DNA of 64,000 bases, from positions 36,369 through 100,368 of the forward strand of contig VGVH01000009.1 of assembly GCA_016874095.1 (NCBI GenBank). Reading direction: 5' to 3'. Every line of letters starts with the position of its first letter. Positions within the stretch are counted from its first letter, which is position 1. The notes beneath the pieces are model-generated. The model ran no database searches. It was not told the origin of the DNA and worked only from the letters and a program-made list of their open reading frames with translations. The stretch comes from Gammaproteobacteria bacterium (GTDB lineage Bacteria > Pseudomonadota > Gammaproteobacteria > Steroidobacterales > GCA-2729495). The translations under genes were made by a program, and so were the position numbers. Below are positions 15,468-26,176 of this stretch, one piece after another.

Positions 15468-17662
15468 TGGTAGGCAAGGAGGGCGCCGAAGTAGCCCAGG
15501 CCGGTCATGTAGGCCCAGGCGAACCCGGCCCAGCCCCAGCTGTTGGTCTCACGGCGGATCATGGCGATCGTCGCTGCACATTGCAGGCAGAACGCATAGA
15601 AGATCATCAGTCCCACGGCCATGGGCACCGTGAATACCTGGCGCCCGTCCGGCCAGGTGGCTGAGCGTAGACGGCCTATCAGCTGGTCGTCTGTCTGGCT
15701 GACACCTGAACCGACAGCGTAAATCGTACCGAGCGCGGCGACGACTAACTCGCGCGCAGGAAATCCGGCGATAAGGGCCGCCGACACTTTCCAGTCCCAG
15801 CCCAGCGGTGCAAACAGGGGTTCCACCAGCTTGCCGATGCGGCCGAGGTAGCTTGCCTCGACGCCCGCGGCGATCTCGCGGTTGCCGATGTCCTCCAGGC
15901 GTTCGTCGAGGGCGGCACCGGCAAGCGTCGTAGTGGCGGCGCTCCGCTCCGCTTCGTAGGCTGCGCTGGGCGCTTCCGGGCGCGGAAAGTACGCCAGTGC
16001 CCAGACAACCACCGCGACCGTGAAGATGACCGTGCCAGCCCGACGCAGAAACACGCTGCCCCGGTCCAGCAGCCGCAGGCCTACAGAGCGCCAGTTGGGC
16101 AGCCGATAGGGTGGTAACTCGATCAGGAATGTTGGCGTCGGTCCGCGCAGCGCCGTGCGTTTCATCAGCAGCGCCGTGAGTACGCCTGCAAGAATGCCGA
16201 GCAGGTAAAGCCCGAGCAGGACGAGCCCCTGCAGGTTCACTATCCCAGCGAAATAGCGGTCGTTCGGCACGAACGCGCCGATCAGCAGTGCGTAGACCGG
16301 CAGGCGTGCGGAGCAGGTCATGAACGGAGCGGCCAGTATGGTCGCGAAGCGATCGCGCCACTCGGGTATGACACGCGTAGCCATGATTCCTGGCACCGCG
16401 CAGGCGAAACTCGACAGCATCGGAATGAACGACTTGCCAGACAGGCCGCACAGCCGCATCAGCCGGTCGATGAGAAAGGCGACACGTGGCATGTAGCCGG
16501 TGTCTTCGAGCAGGATGATGAATGCGAAGAGAATCATGATCTGCGGCAGGAACACGATGACGCTGCCGACGCCGGCGATGACGCCGTCGACCAGCAGGCT
16601 CGACAGCGCGCCGCCCGGCAACGCCGAGCGGACGACCCCGGCGAGGCTGGCGATCGCCTGCTCGATCAGTTGCATCGGTTGCTCGGCCCAGGAGAACACC
16701 ACCTGGAAAATCGTAGCCATGACCAGAATGAACAGTATCGAGCCGACCACCGGCTGGTTGGTGACCGAATCGATCCGGTCACGAACCGAGCGCTTCGGCG
16801 GGTCGCGAGTTTCCACCGCGCTGACGATGCGATTGATCCGTTCGTACCGGGCACGTGCCTCGATCGCGGCCAGGGAGCTGCCGGCGCTCAGTCGCGCCCG
16901 CATGTCCCGCAGCTCAGCGGCAAGCTGAGCGTCAGTGGCGTACTCGAAGCGCCGCTCCGCCACGCCACGCGCGTCGATCAGTGCGCGTTCGACTTCGTAG
17001 TCACTGAGCGTATGGCCGAGGTTCCGCAGGCGGGAGCCCAGACTTGCCGCCTCGCGATGGACGTCCGGCAGCAGTATGTCGCGCTGCCGTGGCGGCTGGT
17101 CGAGCGCTGCGGAGAGCGCCTCGCGCAGCTGCTCGAGACCTGCGCCGGAGGTAGCGACCACGCTGACGACGCTCGCGCGCAGTTCGCTGGCTAGAAGCGT
17201 CGTATCGATCCGGATGCCAGCATCCTCAGCGGCATCCACCATGTTCAGGGCGATCACCAGCGGCAGCCCCAGCTCGCCCAGCTGTGTCGCAAGGAACAGG
17301 TTGCGCCGCAGGTTCGTCGCGTCGACGACCACCAGTACGGCGCGCGGTGGCGACAGGTCCTCCACGCGCCCCAGGAGGACGTCGATGGCGATGATCTCGT
17401 CGGGTGACTGGGCTGCGAGGGAGTAAGTGCCGGGCAGGTCCACGAGATCGACCTTGCGACCGCCGAACTCAAGGCTGCCGGTGTGACGTTCGACGGTTAC
17501 GCCCGGGTAGTTCGCCGTTTTCTGACGTAGCCCTGTCAGCGTGTTGAAGAGCGTGCTCTTGCCGGTATTGGGGTTGCCGATGACCGCGATGACCGGTGCG
17601 GTATGCGGCGAGGTCCCTGCGGCGCGTTGTCCGGCGGCAGACGGGCCGGTGCCCTCGGTCAT
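15455..17662 (-). CDS. feoB: Ferrous iron transporter FeoB
   Basis: FeoB imports Fe(II) across the inner membrane. The 735-residue protein begins with a G-protein domain: G1 GNPNTGKS at residues 29-36, a VDLPGTYSL G3 region and ALNMVD as G4. Two Gate-type membrane halves follow (about 290-735), including PEWRDRFATILAAPFMTCSARLPVY and FPARELVVAALGT blocks (quoted only as landmarks for the conserved Gate motifs). Length fits the family. The start overlaps the feoA stop by 4 bases. Confidence 0.97.
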   Translation of the reverse strand: MTEGTGPSAAGQRAAGTSPHTAPVIAVIGNPNTGKSTLFNTLTGLRQKTANYPGVTVERHTGSLEFGGRKVDLVDLPGTYSLAAQSPDEIIAIDVLLGRVEDLSPPRAVLVVVDATNLRRNLFLATQLGELGLPLVIALNMVDAAEDAGIRIDTTLLASELRASVVSVVATSGAGLEQLREALSAALDQPPRQRDILLPDVHREAASLGSRLRNLGHTLSDYEVERALIDARGVAERRFEYATDAQLAAELRDMRARLSAGSSLAAIEARARYERINRIVSAVETRDPPKRSVRDRIDSVTNQPVVGSILFILVMATIFQVVFSWAEQPMQLIEQAIASLAGVVRSALPGGALSSLLVDGVIAGVGSVIVFLPQIMILFAFIILLEDTGYMPRVAFLIDRLMRLCGLSGKSFIPMLSSFACAVPGIMATRVIPEWRDRFATILAAPFMTCSARLPVYALLIGAFVPNDRYFAGIVNLQGLVLLGLYLLGILAGVLTALLMKRTALRGPTPTFLIELPPYRLPNWRSVGLRLLDRGSVFLRRAGTVIFTVAVVVWALAYFPRPEAPSAAYEAERSAATTTLAGAALDERLEDIGNREIAAGVEASYLGRIGKLVEPLFAPLGWDWKVSAALIAGFPARELVVAALGTIYAVGSGVSQTDDQLIGRLRSATWPDGRQVFTVPMAVGLMIFYAFCLQCAATIAMIRRETNSWGWAGFAWAYMTGLGYFGALLAYQWGS

Positions 17663-17886
17663 GCCAGCAACTCGATCTCGACGCGGCGCGCGTCTTCACG
17701 GCGCAGAGACAGCGCGTACCCCATGATCTCCACTTCAACCGGGTCTCCGCCGATTGCCCGGCGCGTCAGCGCTATCGTCGATCCCTCGAGGAGGCCAAGA
17801 GCCATCAGGCGCTGGACAGCAGGACCATCGCCGGAAATTCGGCGGATCGTGGCCCGGCTGCCCGGCGTGAGTTCATCGAGGGTCAT
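17659..17886 (-). CDS. feoA: Ferrous iron transport protein FeoA
   Basis: 75 residues with the SH3-like FeoA fold: MTLDELTPG start, RLMALGLLEGS core and the DPVEVEIMGY-ALSLRREDA end. FeoA is a small cytosolic partner needed for FeoB activity. It is the first gene of the minus-strand feoA-feoB-small protein operon. The region upstream, up to the TagH-like gene stop at 17959, is only 72 bases. I see no clear Fur box there. Confidence 0.95.
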   Translation of the reverse strand: MTLDELTPGSRATIRRISGDGPAVQRLMALGLLEGSTIALTRRAIGGDPVEVEIMGYALSLRREDARRVEIELLA

Positions 17887-17958
17887 GGGCCGGCATTCTA
17901 GAGGACAATGCGTGGGCCGCCGTAGCGGATTGTCGCGACAACCCCTGCGCCAGTCGGG

Positions 17959-19146
17959 TCAGGACGCCTGCGCCGGTCGATCCCGGCCCGCGACTTGTCC
18001 CAGATCCGAGGCTTCCCGCTCATAGGCCGTGCCCAGCGCCTCGATGAGGGCATGCGGCAGGGGCTCGCCGTCGAGTTTTTCGGTGTATGCGCGATAGGTC
18101 TGTTCGTAGAAATCCCAATACTTCAGGCGATTGGCCCCCGCCAGCAGACCCGTCCGGTTCAGGCCGCGGTCGAAACCCTCACGCAGCGTGTCCGGTTCGA
18201 ATCGCTCGACGTAGTCCGCGATGGCGTGGATCACCGCGCGCACAAGCGCCTGCTGGTGGTTGCGTACGTCGCGGAACGCGGACTGCACCGCGAGATCTGC
18301 CGGCAGGTACGACTGGCCGCCTTGTTCACCGAGCAAATAACGCAGCGCGTCCTGGACGCTTGGCGAGAATTTGATCGGATTGTTGCTGGATCCGATGATC
18401 GTCTGGGGCAGGTGCAGCGTATCCTTCACATGTGAGCGACTCTGCAGCAGGTCGGCGAGGCCGGTCAGCAGTTCTCGCATCAGCGCCCCCGCAGCTTCCA
18501 GTACTTCGTCCGGATTGCTGCCGCGAAGATCGCTGGCCTTCAAGCCTGCCGCCCGGCAGAAGATGTCGACCGCCAGTGCGTTGCCCGTCGGAACCGCGGG
18601 CGGGCGAACGGCAGTGGCAGGAGGAGCGGGCTCCTTCGCCTTGGCCGGCTTCCGTGGCAAGGACGGCTCGACGTCCGGCTTGGTGAGCTTCTCGAGCGCG
18701 TTGTACTCGAACGCCCGCAGCTTGCTCTCGTCGACCAGCATCAGCTCCATCGATTCGTCGACCGGCACAAGTTCCGCCAGCTCGGCCAGATCCGGCATGC
18801 CATCGTCCAGCGTATCGATCCTCGCGGCTGGAATTTCTATCGCGATTTCGTACTCGCCGAGGCGCAGCCTGTCGCCGTCCACCAGCCGCTGGGGATGCCC
18901 GCGGCCCACGGCGGCGTCGGAATCGTTGACGAAGACACCGTTGCGGCTGGTGTCGACGAGGTAGTAGGCGCCCCCCTGGTAGTCGATCAGCGCATGGTGG
19001 GACGAGACAAAGCGCTTCGAATCGGGAAGGACCCAGTCGTTGTCCAGTGCGCGACCGATCGTGCCGCCACAGGCGACGAACTCCCGCAGCCGGGCCTCAC
19101 CCAGCTGGTTCCCATGATGGCTTGTCACTCGCAGACGCAGTGGCAT
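17959..19146 (-). CDS. FHA-domain protein, TagH-like, outside any visible T6SS locus
   Basis: 395 residues from the ATG at 19146 (MPLRLRVTSHHG). The N-terminal FHA domain (about 1-100) keeps the phosphothreonine-binding residues: GRALDND, SSHHA and TSRNGVFVND. A Pro/Ala-rich linker follows. The C-terminal 200 residues match the domain of the type VI secretion protein TagH (FCRAAGL, ELLTGLADLLQSRSHVKDTL, NPIKFSPSVQDALRYLLG, YWDFYEQTY). TagH normally lies beside PpkA and PppA kinase/phosphatase genes; none is adjacent here. Confidence 0.82.
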   Translation of the reverse strand: MPLRLRVTSHHGNQLGEARLREFVACGGTIGRALDNDWVLPDSKRFVSSHHALIDYQGGAYYLVDTSRNGVFVNDSDAAVGRGHPQRLVDGDRLRLGEYEIAIEIPAARIDTLDDGMPDLAELAELVPVDESMELMLVDESKLRAFEYNALEKLTKPDVEPSLPRKPAKAKEPAPPATAVRPPAVPTGNALAVDIFCRAAGLKASDLRGSNPDEVLEAAGALMRELLTGLADLLQSRSHVKDTLHLPQTIIGSSNNPIKFSPSVQDALRYLLGEQGGQSYLPADLAVQSAFRDVRNHQQALVRAVIHAIADYVERFEPDTLREGFDRGLNRTGLLAGANRLKYWDFYEQTYRAYTEKLDGEPLPHALIEALGTAYEREASDLGQVAGRDRPAQAS

Positions 19147-19306
19147 GCAATCGGATCGCAACACCCTCGGTGCCCCTGGCAGGGGCCGCGTAAGCCGAAG
19201 GCAAAATTCCGCAGTGAAATCATGGCTTGGGGCCGACCTGATCGCCGCCATGCAGGTCACAATTCCCGGGAATTTCGCCGAGCCGGCGGCCCAGGGAAGG
19301 CCGAGT

Positions 19307-19312
19307 TATAAT
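19307..19312 (+). promoter_or_regulatory. -10 element upstream of the DUF1820 gene
   Basis: A consensus TATAAT with a GC-rich discriminator (GCGCCGCC) lies 59 bases before the DUF1820 start. No convincing -35 hexamer is 16-18 bases upstream. The discriminator resembles those of growth-rate-controlled promoters. Confidence 0.5.
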
Positions 19313-19353
19313 GCGCCGCCTCGTCCCTCCTGCCGCCCGCCAGAAACGCTGGC

Positions 19354-19713
19354 ATGCCTGTATTTCCTGAGATGTCAGCCAAGCGACTTTACAGAATATC
19401 GTTCATCAACCAGGGCAAGGTGTACGAGGTGTACGCCCGGTCCGTGGCCCAGGGCAGCCTGTTCGGGTTCATCGAGATCGAGAAGCTCGTCTTCGGCGAG
19501 CGCAGCACGGTCGTGCTGGACCCCGGAGAGGAGCGCATCAAGTCCGAGTTCGCGGGCGTCCGGCGCACCTATATTCCGATGCATGCGGTGTTGCGTATCG
19601 ACGAAGTCGAAAAGGAAGGCGTCAGCAAGATCAGCGATGCCAGGGGCAGCAACGTCGCCCAGTTCCCCATGCCGATCCTTGCGCCGGGCCAGCGCAACGA
19701 CAGCGGTGAGTGA
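19354..19713 (+). CDS. DUF1820 family protein
   Basis: 119 residues (or 113 from the second ATG at 19372, MSAKRLYRISF). It matches DUF1820, a short gammaproteobacterial family of unknown function, in NQGKVYEVYARSV, GFIEIEKLVFGERS, VLDPGEERIKSEF and RTYIPMHAVLRIDEV. The sequence is soluble and has no obvious catalytic residues. It precedes purL by 30 bases on the same strand and may be co-transcribed with it. Confidence 0.9.
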   Translation: MPVFPEMSAKRLYRISFINQGKVYEVYARSVAQGSLFGFIEIEKLVFGERSTVVLDPGEERIKSEFAGVRRTYIPMHAVLRIDEVEKEGVSKISDARGSNVAQFPMPILAPGQRNDSGE

Positions 19714-19743
19714 CGCCTGTCGCCAGCCGAGGCCCGCCCGATC

Positions 19744-22700
19744 ATGCTAGAACTTGCCGGTCCCCCGGCGCTTTCTTCGTTCCGCCTTAAAAAGCTGCTG
19801 GCTGATCTGCGCCGCCAGTTGCCCGCCGTGCGTCGCGTATCGGCGCGATTCGTCCACTACGTCGATCTTGCTGCGGTACTCGGCCCTGACGAGCGCTTCC
19901 GGCTCGAGACCGTGCTGTCGTACGGGGCGCGCCAGGCGTCACCGGCGGATATGCAGCCTGCGCTGTGGGTGGTGCCCCGCACCGGCACGATCTCTCCGTG
20001 GTCGAGCAAGGCGACCGACATCGCGCACATTTGCGGCCTGGGGCCGGTGCGGCGAATCGAACGCGGCGTCGCTTACGCGTTTGATTCCGTCGATGTGCTG
20101 GCCGAGGCCGGCCTGCAGGTCCTCTCCCGCCTGCTCCATGACCGCATGATCGAGTCGGCGTTTACAAGGCCGCTCACCCAGTCGGACCTGTTTGCCAGCC
20201 AGGCTCCGGCGCCGATGAAACGGGTGCCGGTCGGTGCACAGGGACGCAAGGCTCTCGTGCAAGCCAACCGCGACCTGGGCCTCGCCCTCTCGGCCGATGA
20301 GATCGACTATCTGCTCGCCGGCTTTGCCGAACTGGCCCGGGACCCGACCGACGCCGAGCTGATGATGTTCGCGCAGGCGAATTCCGAGCACTGCCGGCAC
20401 AAGATTTTCAACGCCAGCTGGGTGATCGACGGCGTGGAGCAATCGCAGAGCCTGTTCGCGATGATCCGCAGCACACACGCGACGAATCCTGCTGGCGTGC
20501 TCAGCGCGTACAGCGACAATGCGGCTGTAGTCGAGGGCGGACTCGCCGGCAGGCTCTTCGCCTCACCGGCCGATGGCGCATACCGGTTGCAGCGCGAAGC
20601 GGTGCATACACTCATGAAGGTGGAAACCCATAACCACCCGACAGCCATTTCGCCGTTTCCCGGCGCGGCCACCGGAGCCGGCGGCGAGATCCGCGACGAG
20701 GGCGCAACCGGTCGCGGCGCGCGACCGAAAGCGGGGCTCGCCGGCTTCACGGTCTCCCACCTCCGCGTGCCTGGACTGCCGCAACCCTGGGAGGCGGGCG
20801 GATCTGGCAGCCCCGGTCGAATCGCCTCGCCTCTGCAGATCATGATCGATGGCCCAATCGGGGCTGCCGCCTTCAACAACGAATTCGGACGACCGAATAT
20901 CGCCGGCTATTTCCGTACGTTCGAGCAGCCGCAACCCGGCAGTCCGTCGAGTTCCTGGGGGTTTCACAAGCCCATCATGATCGCTGGCGGTATCGGCAAC
21001 ATCCGCGAGCCTGACGTCGCCAAGGCGGAGGTCCCGACGGACGCCTGTCTCGTCGTCCTCGGTGGGCCGGCGATGCTGATCGGGGTGGGTGGCGGTGCGG
21101 CTTCCAGCATGACCAGCGGTGCCAGCACAGAGGAACTCGACTTCGCGTCGGTACAGCGCGGTAATCCGGAAATGCAGAGACGTGCCCAGCAGGTGATCGA
21201 GGCCTGCTGGGCGCTGGGTGCCGAGCCGGCCGGACGCAATCCCATCCTCATCATCCACGACGTTGGTGCTGGCGGTCTCTCGAATGCCTTGCCGGAGCTT
21301 ATCGATCACAGCCGGCGGGGTGCGCGCCTCGAGCTGCGGGAGATTCCGAACGCAGAGCCCGGCATGTCACCCGCCGCCATCTGGTGCAACGAGGCGCAGG
21401 AGCGCTACGTGCTGGCGATAGCTGCGGCCGATATCGCCGCGTTCGATGCCATCTGCGCGCGTGAACGTTGCCCTTACGCCGTCGTAGGCCGGACCGATAG
21501 CACCGGACGGCTCGAGGTGGCTGACCGTGTCCTCGCCGACACCGTCGTGGACATGCCACTCGAACTGCTGCTTGGCAAGGCGCCACGCACCGTCATGAGG
21601 GTAACGCGCCAGGCGAGGCTGTCTACCGCGTTGTCTCCGGCGGATGTCGATCCGGCCGATGCGTGCCGCCGTGTGCTGCAGTTTCCTGCTGTCGCGGACA
21701 AGTCCTTCCTCATCCATATCGGTGACCGTACCGTCGGCGGGCTCGTCAGCCGCGATCAACTCGTTGGGCCGTGGCAGGTGCCCGTCAGCGACGTCGCCGT
21801 GACCCTGCTCGGATTCGATACGCAGCAGGGAGAGGCGATGTCGATGGGCGAGCGCTCGCCGCTCGCCGTCCTCGATCCGGCTGCGTCGGGACGCATGAGC
21901 GTGGGCGAGGCTCTGACCAACATCGTCGCGGCCGGCGTCGAGTCGCCGCATCTGGTTCGCCTCTCGGCCAACTGGATGGCCGCCTGCGGCGCCGAAGGCC
22001 AGGACGAAGCGCTGTACGACACCGTTTCGGCGGTAGCTGCGCTGTGCCGCCAGCTCAGGATCGCGATTCCGGTTGGCAAGGATTCGTTGTCGATGCGCAC
22101 GAGCTGGGTGGAGCAGGGAACTGCGCACACTGTGTTGTCGCCTGTGTCGCTCGTGGTCTCGGCGTTCGCGCCTGTCGGCGATGTCCGTCGGGTACTGACG
22201 CCACAGCTGCGGCAGGAACCGCAGTCCTGCCTGCTGCTCGTCGATCTTTCCGCGGGCAAGACCAGGCTCGGCGGGTCGGTCCTGGCGCAGGTCTATGGTC
22301 TTTCCGGCGGCGACACACCGGACTTCGACGTTCCCGCGCGCATGGTCGCGCTGTTTCGCGCGCTCACCGCGCTGACTGCGCGTGGGCAGGTGCTGGCCTG
22401 TCACGATCGATCAGATGGCGGGCTGTTCGTGACGCTGGCCGAGATGGCTTTCGCCGGCCGTATGGGCCTGGCCGTCGAATTGCCCGCCGCAGACCGGAGC
22501 GCGCTGCTCGGCCAGTTGTTCTGCGAGGAGCTCGGCGTCGTCCTCCAGGTTCGGACGGCGGACGTGGATGCCGTCGAGTCCGTTCTCCATTCGCAAGGGT
22601 TGTCAGGCTGCGTCAGCCGCGTGGCCACTGTCACGCAGTCGCAGCGACTCGTCGTCCGCCAGGGTGGCGGGACCGTCCTCGATTTCTCCCGGCGGGAATT

Positions 22701-23646
22701 GCACGAGTGCTGGTCGGAGCTGACGACGCGCATGCAGGCGCTGCGTGACAATCCGGAACAGGCGCGCGAAGCCCGCGAGGCGCGCCTGGACGAACAGGAT
22801 CCCGGCCTTTCCCCTGCCGTCACCTTCGACCTGAAGCCCGCCATCGGCGCACCACGCATCGCGACGGGGGTGCGACCCCGCATCGCTATCCTGCGCGAGC
22901 AGGGCGTGAACAGCCAGGTCGAGATGGCGGCGGCATTCCTGCGCGCGGGATTCCAGCCGGTCGATATTCACATGTCGGACATCCACACGGGCCGCCGCTC
23001 GCTCGGCGAGTTCCGTGGGCTCGTGGCCTGTGGAGGTTTTTCCTTCGGCGATGTCCTGGGCGCCGGCGGCGGCTGGGCGCGCTCGGTGCTGCTGAATCGA
23101 CGGGCGCGGGACGAATTCGAGTCTTATTTCCGACGCACCGACACGTTTACGCTCGGTGTCTGCAACGGATGCCAGATGCTCACTGCGCTCAGGGAAATCA
23201 TCCCGGGCGCCGAGCACTGGCCGCGCTTCGTGCAGAACCTGTCGGAACAGTTCGAGGCCAGGCTCAGCCTCGTCGAAGTCGTCGAGTCGCCGTCGCTGCT
23301 GCTGTCGGGCATGGCCGGCAGCAGGCTGCTCATCGCGACCTCGCACGGCGAAGGTCGGGCAGAATTCCGCGACGACAGGCATATCGCGTCGCTGCGGTCT
23401 GCGGGCCAGATCGCATTGCGCTACGTCGACAATCACGGCAGGCCGGCGGTTCGTTACCCTTCCAATCCGAACGGTTCACCCGAGGGGATTGCTGGCCTGA
23501 CGTCCCTGGATGGTCGCGTGACCGTTTTCATGCCGCACCCCGAGCGTGTGCACCTGACCGCGCAGCACTCGTGGCACCCGCCGGAGTGGGGCGAGGAAGG
23601 CCCCTGGATGCGGCTTTTCCGGAACGCGCGGGCCTGGCTTGATTGA
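19744..23646 (+). CDS. purL: Phosphoribosylformylglycinamidine synthase PurL
   Basis: PurL makes FGAM from FGAR, glutamine and ATP in purine synthesis. The 1300-residue single-chain form is typical of Gammaproteobacteria. It has an N-terminal linker domain, two AIR-synthetase-like ATP domains (with NSEHCRHK and [13 protein letters not shown], then GKDSLSM) and a C-terminal glutaminase from about residue 1040. The glutaminase has the Cys nucleophile in GVCNGCQM and the His in MPHPERV. It ends 13 bases before the convergent DUF4145-like gene. Confidence 0.98.
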   Translation: MLELAGPPALSSFRLKKLLADLRRQLPAVRRVSARFVHYVDLAAVLGPDERFRLETVLSYGARQASPADMQPALWVVPRTGTISPWSSKATDIAHICGLGPVRRIERGVAYAFDSVDVLAEAGLQVLSRLLHDRMIESAFTRPLTQSDLFASQAPAPMKRVPVGAQGRKALVQANRDLGLALSADEIDYLLAGFAELARDPTDAELMMFAQANSEHCRHKIFNASWVIDGVEQSQSLFAMIRSTHATNPAGVLSAYSDNAAVVEGGLAGRLFASPADGAYRLQREAVHTLMKVETHNHPTAISPFPGAATGAGGEIRDEGATGRGARPKAGLAGFTVSHLRVPGLPQPWEAGGSGSPGRIASPLQIMIDGPIGAAAFNNEFGRPNIAGYFRTFEQPQPGSPSSSWGFHKPIMIAGGIGNIREPDVAKAEVPTDACLVVLGGPAMLIGVGGGAASSMTSGASTEELDFASVQRGNPEMQRRAQQVIEACWALGAEPAGRNPILIIHDVGAGGLSNALPELIDHSRRGARLELREIPNAEPGMSPAAIWCNEAQERYVLAIAAADIAAFDAICARERCPYAVVGRTDSTGRLEVADRVLADTVVDMPLELLLGKAPRTVMRVTRQARLSTALSPADVDPADACRRVLQFPAVADKSFLIHIGDRTVGGLVSRDQLVGPWQVPVSDVAVTLLGFDTQQGEAMSMGERSPLAVLDPAASGRMSVGEALTNIVAAGVESPHLVRLSANWMAACGAEGQDEALYDTVSAVAALCRQLRIAIPVGKDSLSMRTSWVEQGTAHTVLSPVSLVVSAFAPVGDVRRVLTPQLRQEPQSCLLLVDLSAGKTRLGGSVLAQVYGLSGGDTPDFDVPARMVALFRALTALTARGQVLACHDRSDGGLFVTLAEMAFAGRMGLAVELPAADRSALLGQLFCEELGVVLQVRTADVDAVESVLHSQGLSGCVSRVATVTQSQRLVVRQGGGTVLDFSRRELHECWSELTTRMQALRDNPEQAREAREARLDEQDPGLSPAVTFDLKPAIGAPRIATGVRPRIAILREQGVNSQVEMAAAFLRAGFQPVDIHMSDIHTGRRSLGEFRGLVACGGFSFGDVLGAGGGWARSVLLNRRARDEFESYFRRTDTFTLGVCNGCQMLTALREIIPGAEHWPRFVQNLSEQFEARLSLVEVVESPSLLLSGMAGSRLLIATSHGEGRAEFRDDRHIASLRSAGQIALRYVDNHGRPAVRYPSNPNGSPEGIAGLTSLDGRVTVFMPHPERVHLTAQHSWHPPEWGEEGPWMRLFRNARAWLD

Positions 23647-23659
23647 TCCGCGGCGCTGA

Positions 23660-24361
23660 TCAACTGCCTGCGGTTCGCTGGCCTTGCGGATCGATCGGCT
23701 GGGTCAGAGGCGTGTCTGCGGGGAATTGCCTGAGGCGCAGCGCCTGCTGCAGCTTCGCTCGACGCACATAGGTCTGGTACAGGAGGTCCTTGAGTACCTC
23801 CAGCAGAATCGAGGCCTGGGCGCGCGTCAGCTGCGTCGGCCCACGCGCATCACTCTCGAACAACGCACGGCGCAGTACCGTGAATGTCGCCTCGTCGATA
23901 TTGGCGAGCGCGCGCGCTTCGGCCACCTGGTCGAAAATGCGCAACCTGCTGCGCTCGCCCTGGTCATCGAGTACCGCGAGTATCGTCGACCGGCACATGA
24001 CCGAGTAGGCCTGCAGCAGGCCAGCGCTATAGCAGGCCAGCGCCTCCCGCAGTGGCGTGGCGACGGTCTCGGGCAGATGCGAATAGCTGAATCGCTCCGG
24101 CGACTGCTCCATCAGTTCGGGCGCCGGGTGGAATTCCACCCGGTCGTCCAGCCATGCGCGAATGCGGAAGCGGACGAACAGCGGCGTGTGGCAGGCATCA
24201 CACTGCAGGACAATGCCCACCTTCTCGGGCCTCTCGGCCTGCAGCCTGCCGAATCCCGGACAGGCCATCAACGACTGGTGGGCGGTTGCTCCGCAGTGGG
24301 GGCATTCCCCGGTCGCCGTACTGCGATGAAGCCGATTCTGGTGGTCGAGAAATACGGGCAT
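23660..24361 (-). CDS. DUF4145-like zinc-ribbon protein
   Basis: 233 residues. The N-terminal 75 residues hold two Cys pairs, CPHC and CDAC, about 40 residues apart, suggesting a zinc ribbon. The remainder is helical (ETVATPLREALACYSAGLLQAYSVMCRSTI) and resembles DUF4145, seen in some restriction or defence proteins and as a stand-alone domain. The ATG at 24361 is preferred because AGGAAG precedes it. A TTG at 24400 would overlap the ettA stop. It lies downstream of ettA and is probably co-transcribed. Function is unknown. Confidence 0.7.
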   Translation of the reverse strand: MPVFLDHQNRLHRSTATGECPHCGATAHQSLMACPGFGRLQAERPEKVGIVLQCDACHTPLFVRFRIRAWLDDRVEFHPAPELMEQSPERFSYSHLPETVATPLREALACYSAGLLQAYSVMCRSTILAVLDDQGERSRLRIFDQVAEARALANIDEATFTVLRRALFESDARGPTQLTRAQASILLEVLKDLLYQTYVRRAKLQQALRLRQFPADTPLTQPIDPQGQRTAGS

Positions 24362-24396
24362 GCTCACGATTGCTTCCTGCGCTGATGAGCGGCGGT

Positions 24397-26070
24397 TCAA
24401 TGGGTCAGCGGCTTGTAGCGCACGCGGTGGGGCTTGTCGGCATCGTCGCCGATCCGCCGGTGAAGGTCACGCTGGTACTCGTCGTAGTTGCCTGCGAAGA
24501 AGACCAGCTGGCTGTCGCCCTCGAAGGCGAGGATGTGCGTCGCGATGCGGTCGAGGAACCAGCGGTCGTGCGAGATCACGATCGCACAGCCGGGAAAGTC
24601 GAGCAGCCCTTCCTCCAGTGCCCGCAAGGTTTCGACGTCGAGGTCATTGGTGGGCTCGTCCAGCATGAGCACGTTGGCACCTGCCTTCAGCACCTTCGCC
24701 AGGTGCACCCGGTTGCGCTCACCGCCGGAGAGGAGGCCGATTTTCTGTTGTTGCTGGGTTCCCTTGAAATTGAAGCGGCCGACGTAGTTTCGCGATGACG
24801 TCTCGTACTTGCCGACACGGATGAGTTCCTGGCCACCCGACAGCTCTTCCCAGACTGTTCTCGAGTCCTCGAGAGACTGTCGTGACTGGTCGACGTAGGC
24901 GAGCTGCACCGTCGGGCCGACCCGGATTTCACCGGCATCCGGTTTCTCCTGCCCGGTGAGCAGCCGGAACAGGGTCGTCTTGCCCGCGCCGTTCGGCCCG
25001 ATCACGCCAACGATCGCGCCAGGTGGAACGCTGCAGCTGAAATTTTCGATGAGCAGGCGCTCGCCGAATCCCTTGCTGAGGCCGGCGATCTCGATCACGA
25101 GATCCCCAAGCCGCTCGCCAGGCGGCACGTAGATCTCGTTGGTCTCCTGCCGACGCTGGTATTCCTGGGAGCACAGCTCCTCGAACCGCTGCAGACGCGC
25201 CTTGCTCTTCGCGCGGCGCGCCGACGGATTGGCTCGTACCCACTCGAGTTCCGCCTTGATGGTCTTCTGGCGCGCGGCTTCCTGCTTTTCCTCCATGGCG
25301 AGCCGGGCTTCCTTCTGCTCCAGCCAGGAAGAGTAGTTGCCCTTCCAGGGGATGCCATGGCCGCGATCGAGTTCGAGGATCCAGCCGGCAACGTTGTCGA
25401 GGAAGTACCGGTCGTGCGTCACGGCGATGACGGTGCCGGGATACTGTTCCAGGAACTTTTCCAGCCAGGCGACCGACTGCGCGTCGAGATGATTCGTCGG
25501 TTCGTCGAGGAGCAGCATGTCGGGCTGCGAGAGCAGCAGGCGACAGAGCGCCACGCGTCGTCTCTCGCCGCCGGACAGGGTCTTGACCGAAGTGTCCCAG
25601 TCCGGCAGGCGCAGCGCATCGGCGGCGATGTCGAGCTTGCGATCGACCTCCCAGCCGTTGCAGGCGTCAATGAGGTCCTGCAGTTTCGCCTGCTCCTCGA
25701 GTAGTCGGGCCATCTCGGCGTCATCGAGCGGCTCGGCGAAGCGCTCGGCAATCGCGTTGAAGCGATTCACCAGACCGATGGTGTCGGCCACCGCTTCCTC
25801 GACTATCTGGCGGACCGTCCGCGTCTCGTCCAGCTCGGGCTCCTGGGGCAGGTAGCCTATCCTGATGCCTGGCTGAGGGCGTGCCTCGCCCTCGTGCTCC
25901 CGGTCCATGCCGGCCATGATCCGCAGCAAGGTGGACTTGCCTGAGCCATTGAGTCCAAGGACGCCGATCTTGGCGCCGGGAAAGAAGCTGAGCGAGATGT
26001 CGCGCAATATGAAGCGCTTGGGGGGCACGACTTTGCCCACCCGGTTCATCGTGTAGACGTACTGGCTCAT
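24397..26070 (-). CDS. ettA: Energy-dependent translational throttle protein EttA
   Basis: EttA is an ABC-F ATPase that binds the ribosomal E site and gates the first elongation step according to ATP/ADP. The 557-residue protein has two ABC domains with Walker A GLNGSGKST and GPNGAGKTT, signatures LSGGERRRVA and LSGGERNRVH, and Walker B DEPTNHLD and DEPTNDLD. The inter-domain linker and arm regions are present, and the length is usual for EttA. It begins MSQYVYTMNRVGKVVPP as expected. It is divergent from the HDAC-like gene. Confidence 0.96.
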   Translation of the reverse strand: MSQYVYTMNRVGKVVPPKRFILRDISLSFFPGAKIGVLGLNGSGKSTLLRIMAGMDREHEGEARPQPGIRIGYLPQEPELDETRTVRQIVEEAVADTIGLVNRFNAIAERFAEPLDDAEMARLLEEQAKLQDLIDACNGWEVDRKLDIAADALRLPDWDTSVKTLSGGERRRVALCRLLLSQPDMLLLDEPTNHLDAQSVAWLEKFLEQYPGTVIAVTHDRYFLDNVAGWILELDRGHGIPWKGNYSSWLEQKEARLAMEEKQEAARQKTIKAELEWVRANPSARRAKSKARLQRFEELCSQEYQRRQETNEIYVPPGERLGDLVIEIAGLSKGFGERLLIENFSCSVPPGAIVGVIGPNGAGKTTLFRLLTGQEKPDAGEIRVGPTVQLAYVDQSRQSLEDSRTVWEELSGGQELIRVGKYETSSRNYVGRFNFKGTQQQQKIGLLSGGERNRVHLAKVLKAGANVLMLDEPTNDLDVETLRALEEGLLDFPGCAIVISHDRWFLDRIATHILAFEGDSQLVFFAGNYDEYQRDLHRRIGDDADKPHRVRYKPLTH

Positions 26071-26176
26071 CAGGAATCCATGAGTGCCGCGGGAACGTCC
26101 GCGATTATCGCGGAGCCTTCGGGGCTCCGCCAGCTATACTCCAGGGATCACCGAAAGCTGGCGGTGGGGAGGCGAG

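Noticed and set aside
26112..26128. Hairpin upstream of the HDAC-like gene considered as a riboswitch
   Set aside because: A single 6-bp stem located before the -10, so it would not be in the transcript.
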